This document shows, in pieces, positions 11,700 to 13,528 of a stretch of DNA of 13,528 nucleotides (positions are counted from its first letter, which is position 1; each line of letters opens with the position of its first letter). Source of the DNA: JAJYLM01 sp964547905 (GTDB taxonomy: Bacteria; JAMCPX01). The stretch spans positions 1 through 13,528 of the forward strand of contig CAZJPN010000084.1 of assembly GCA_964547905.1 (NCBI GenBank), read 5' to 3'. Below the pieces are notes generated by a model, which saw only the letters and a program-made list of their open reading frames with translations, did not search any database and was not told the DNA's origin. The translations under genes and the position numbers were made by a program.

Positions 11700-12467
11700 C
11701 TATTCCTTGAGCTTTACGAGGGCTTTCATTGCAGCATGTTGTTCTGCTTCTTTTTTACTCTTTGCCTCGCCATGTGCCACTATGTTATTGTTCAGTTCAA
11801 CAACGACCTTGTATATTTTAACACCGTTAACAATAGGCTCCCCTATCACCTTGTAATCAGGCGGCGACTTATACAGCTCCTGAGCTATATTGTTTAATTT
11901 GGATTTAAAGTCCCATTCCGGTTGTTCCTTTACAAAGGCTATGTCTTTTTCAAACATGGTACTGATAAACCGGAACACACCTTCAAAACCCATATCAAGG
12001 TATACTGCGCCAACCAGGGATTCGAATATATCTCCGAGGAGTACATCGCTGTTTGAAAATCCGTTTTTCTTTTCTTTGTTGCCTACGATTACATAATTAC
12101 CAAGTCCGAGTTCCCTTGCTTTTCCTGCAAGACTTTTCATCTGTATAAGCGTATCTTTATAATAGGTAAGTCTACCCTCATCTTCCTCTTTGTAAGACGC
12201 GTATAAAAGATCGGATATAATGAGTCCAAGTACCGCATCCCCAAGAAATTCCATTCTTTCATAATTGTTCTGTTCATCCGCCAGCTTCGAGGATTTGTGG
12301 GTAAGGGCTTTCTTTACAAGATGGTGGTTCTTAAATTTGCGCTTTGTTATTTTTTCTACAGTGAGTAAAAGGATTTTTATATCAATGTCTATTTTTCTTC
12401 TGGGTTGTCCATGAAATACAGCCCTTATAAAGGCTAATAAACCGTTTTTACCTCTTTTTTCTGCCAT
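11700..12467 (-). CDS. rnc: Ribonuclease III
   Basis: A 255-residue RNase III, which cuts double-stranded RNA in rRNA and mRNA processing as a cytoplasmic homodimer. The catalytic domain (about 30-180) has the signature ERMEFLGDAVLGL with E73 and D77, and D146/E149 in GDIFESLVGAVYLD, the Mg-binding set. The double-stranded RNA-binding domain covers 186-254 (KSKLNNIAQEL, AHGEAKSKKEAEQHAAMKAL). Length exceeds the usual ~225 because of a basic ~28-residue N-terminal extension (MAEKRGKNG); no ribosome site precedes ATG 12467, so translation could start elsewhere, but no other Met lies before the catalytic domain. It is 54 nt downstream of the dedA gene, perhaps co-transcribed. It marks return to core genome beyond the island. 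Confidence 0.96.
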   Translation of the reverse strand: MAEKRGKNGLLAFIRAVFHGQPRRKIDIDIKILLLTVEKITKRKFKNHHLVKKALTHKSSKLADEQNNYERMEFLGDAVLGLIISDLLYASYKEEDEGRLTYYKDTLIQMKSLAGKARELGLGNYVIVGNKEKKNGFSNSDVLLGDIFESLVGAVYLDMGFEGVFRFISTMFEKDIAFVKEQPEWDFKSKLNNIAQELYKSPPDYKVIGEPIVNGVKIYKVVVELNNNIVAHGEAKSKKEAEQHAAMKALVKLKE

Positions 12468-12521
12468 AATAATTTTTTTATCTATAATGAATGATCCGTT
12501 TTATATAATAATTGGTACTTT

Positions 12522-13124
12522 TTAAAGGCTTCTCATCTTTTTGATTATTCTATACGTAATAAATAACAATACAACAACCAAAAGTCCATAGATTATATAG
12601 TTAGCGTACTGATAATCCTTTATGTACTTTATGGACATGTGGCCAAGGTGCATTATCCCAAACACCAGTACAGATGCCCATAGGATTGCTCCAATCGCGT
12701 TGAAAATGAAAAACCTTTTAAAATCCATAAGAGACACGCCTGCAAAAGGCCCTGCAAATATCCTTACACCGGTTATGAACCTTGCGAGTAAAACTGTTAC
12801 ACCTCCATATTTTTTAAAAAACTTTTCCGTGCTTTGTACTGCTTTTTCTGCATAAGAGAATTTTTTTGATACGCGATCCAGTATCTTTCTTCCTCCTATT
12901 CTACCGACCCAATATCCTATATTGTCGCCAATAATTGCACCTGTTGCCCCGCTGACCATTACGATATATGGATCGAGACGGCCCGTCGATGAAAGTATAC
13001 TTGCGGCAATCATCATGGTTTCACCCGGTATAGGTACGCCTGCATTTTCGATCATTATCCCCAAACCTATGATAAGATATGACCACGGGTACACATTGGA
13101 AAGCAGGATATCTAAATCGTTCAT
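12522..13124 (-). CDS. DedA-family integral membrane protein (VTT/SNARE-associated domain)
   Basis: A 200-residue inner-membrane protein of the DedA family, proton-dependent lipid (undecaprenyl-phosphate or phospholipid) flippase relatives. Conserved elements are present: E26-N-x-G-x-P-x-PGE35 in the first re-entrant region, GDNIGYWVGRIGG (66-78), and ARFITGVRIFAGPFAG (114-129) with the essential Arg residues. Hydrophobic stretches cover ~14-30, 34-45, 53-72, 110-130, 137-158 and 174-193; the C-terminus is basic (IIKKMRSL). Length is typical (about 200). I use ATG 13124; a GTG at 13139 adds five residues but neither start has a strong ribosome site. Which lipid it moves cannot be told from sequence. 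Confidence 0.92.
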   Translation of the reverse strand: MNDLDILLSNVYPWSYLIIGLGIMIENAGVPIPGETMMIAASILSSTGRLDPYIVMVSGATGAIIGDNIGYWVGRIGGRKILDRVSKKFSYAEKAVQSTEKFFKKYGGVTVLLARFITGVRIFAGPFAGVSLMDFKRFFIFNAIGAILWASVLVFGIMHLGHMSIKYIKDYQYANYIIYGLLVVVLLFITYRIIKKMRSL

Positions 13125-13206
13125 TCTTTCTGTATACACGAAAGCTATAAAGTTTCAATTATTATTCTTAACCTCAAAAATGCATTTGGGGAATAGGGAG
13201 GGTGTA

Positions 13207-13284
13207 ATGAGCGAAGAGTATGCAAAGATAAAGAAAAGGAAGAGTTTGATCCGCAGTGAAGTGAAACACCTGCGAACTGCCTGA
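13207..13284 (+). CDS. 25-residue ORF with a strong ribosome site, possibly a gene remnant
   Basis: ATG 13207 is preceded by GGGAGGG at about 6 nt and encodes MSEEYAKIKKRKSLIRSEVK plus HLRTA before TGA. The basic helical start (KKRKSLIRSEVKHLRTA) resembles the N-terminus of 5-formyltetrahydrofolate cyclo-ligases, which would then be truncated after ~25 residues, but this match is short and uncertain. It could equally be a real small basic peptide. It is divergent from the dedA gene. Confidence 0.3.
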   Translation: MSEEYAKIKKRKSLIRSEVKHLRTA

Positions 13285-13501
13285 CCTTCTTTCATAGTAT
13301 TCTGCGTGGACTGCTTCTCTTTCCGAGACAAAGATAAAACACCTCTATGAACAAAAACCCGTCTAGCAAAAGAGGTATTGTTTCACGAACGGAGGAGAAA
13401 ATTCTTCCTTTTGTGCGGGTTTGAGTTTCACCAGAGGCGAATCCGCCTGAGGAGGAGAATGAACAAACTCTCTCTTGTATTGTATTTTGGTGGGTTAAGA
13501 A
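13285..13501. other. Intergenic stretch with weak inverted repeats, no gene seen
   Basis: No credible ORF in either strand. Small inverted repeats are visible: ACCTCT/AGAGGT (13341-13376), AAACCCG/CGGGTTT (13355-13422) and AGGCG/CGCCT around 13430-13450. They interleave and none is followed by a convincing T-run, so no terminator is called. They could belong to an unrecognised RNA or to a decayed repeat. Confidence 0.4.
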
Positions 13502-13528
13502 TGGTGGAGCAGAAGGGGATCGAACCCT
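13502..13528 (-). tRNA. 3' end of a tRNA (cut by window edge), CCA encoded
   Basis: On the minus strand the T arm AGGG-TTCGATC-CCCT, acceptor strand CTGCTCC, discriminator A and encoded CCA are present. The anticodon is outside the window, so identity is unknown. It is nearly identical to the same part of tRNA-Ala(GGC) at 2831-2903 (one difference in 24 bases), in opposite orientation. Confidence 0.75.

Noticed and set aside
11550..11700. Second att site matching the tRNA-Ala 3' end
   Set aside because: No stretch resembling the tRNA T arm or acceptor strand is visible at the right end of the island.
13459..13528. Plus-strand ORF with a good ribosome site reaching the window edge
   Set aside because: It reads antisense through a tRNA gene; most likely accidental.

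Overview
The window suggests a Gram-negative, moderately AT-rich bacterium. A deltaproteobacterial (Desulfobacterota-like) lineage is a guess from the mix of an AMP-dependent acid ligase beside a tandem-ACT protein, apt, rnc and dedA; no gene seen here fixes the species. All calls were made by reading the sequence, with no database search.

Left flank (1-2903). Three minus-strand genes form an apparent operon: a tandem-ACT protein, an alpha/beta hydrolase and the N-terminus of an acyl-CoA synthetase that runs off the window. A possible 19-residue leader ORF is coupled to the hydrolase start. A ~190-bp MITE-like element follows, then apt on the plus strand with its own promoter, then tRNA-Ala(GGC).

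Accessory island (about 2904-11550, all minus strand). It begins 3 bp beyond the tRNA-Ala 3' end and holds a broken type I restriction-modification system. hsdR keeps its nuclease domain and P-loop but has lost its centre and is frameshifted onto its C-terminus. hsdM reads in one frame for 485 codons but carries an in-frame TGA and an in-frame TAG. hsdS has a single recognition domain and an in-frame GIY-YIG nuclease domain inserted in its C-terminal linker. Between these pieces lie: a compact four-gene operon joining two toxin-antitoxin modules (HigB-like toxin, HigA-ImmA/IrrE fusion, MntA-like nucleotidyltransferase, HepT-like HEPN RNase); a scar of three gene remnants (hsdR tail, mntA start, hsdS tail); an uncharacterised two-gene module of 189 and 266 residues; a four-helix-bundle-suffix gene with a 10-bp-periodic in-frame insert; and a second, unrelated HEPN/MNT pair. 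The toxin-antitoxin operon is bracketed by two ~78-bp copies of the hsdR 3' end, and a perfect 12-bp-arm palindrome sits at its promoter. A related palindrome overlaps the ribosome binding site of the uncharacterised module.

Right flank (11700-13528). Housekeeping genes return: rnc (ribonuclease III), a DedA-family membrane protein, a 25-codon ORF on the plus strand, and the 3' end of a second tRNA on the minus strand.

Taken together, the RM system looks inactive for restriction and probably for modification, while the toxin-antitoxin genes and the two-gene module keep open frames and tight gene overlaps. The most novel items are the GIY-YIG insertion in HsdS, the fused four-gene toxin-antitoxin operon, the two-gene module, and the repeat-bearing four-helix-bundle gene.
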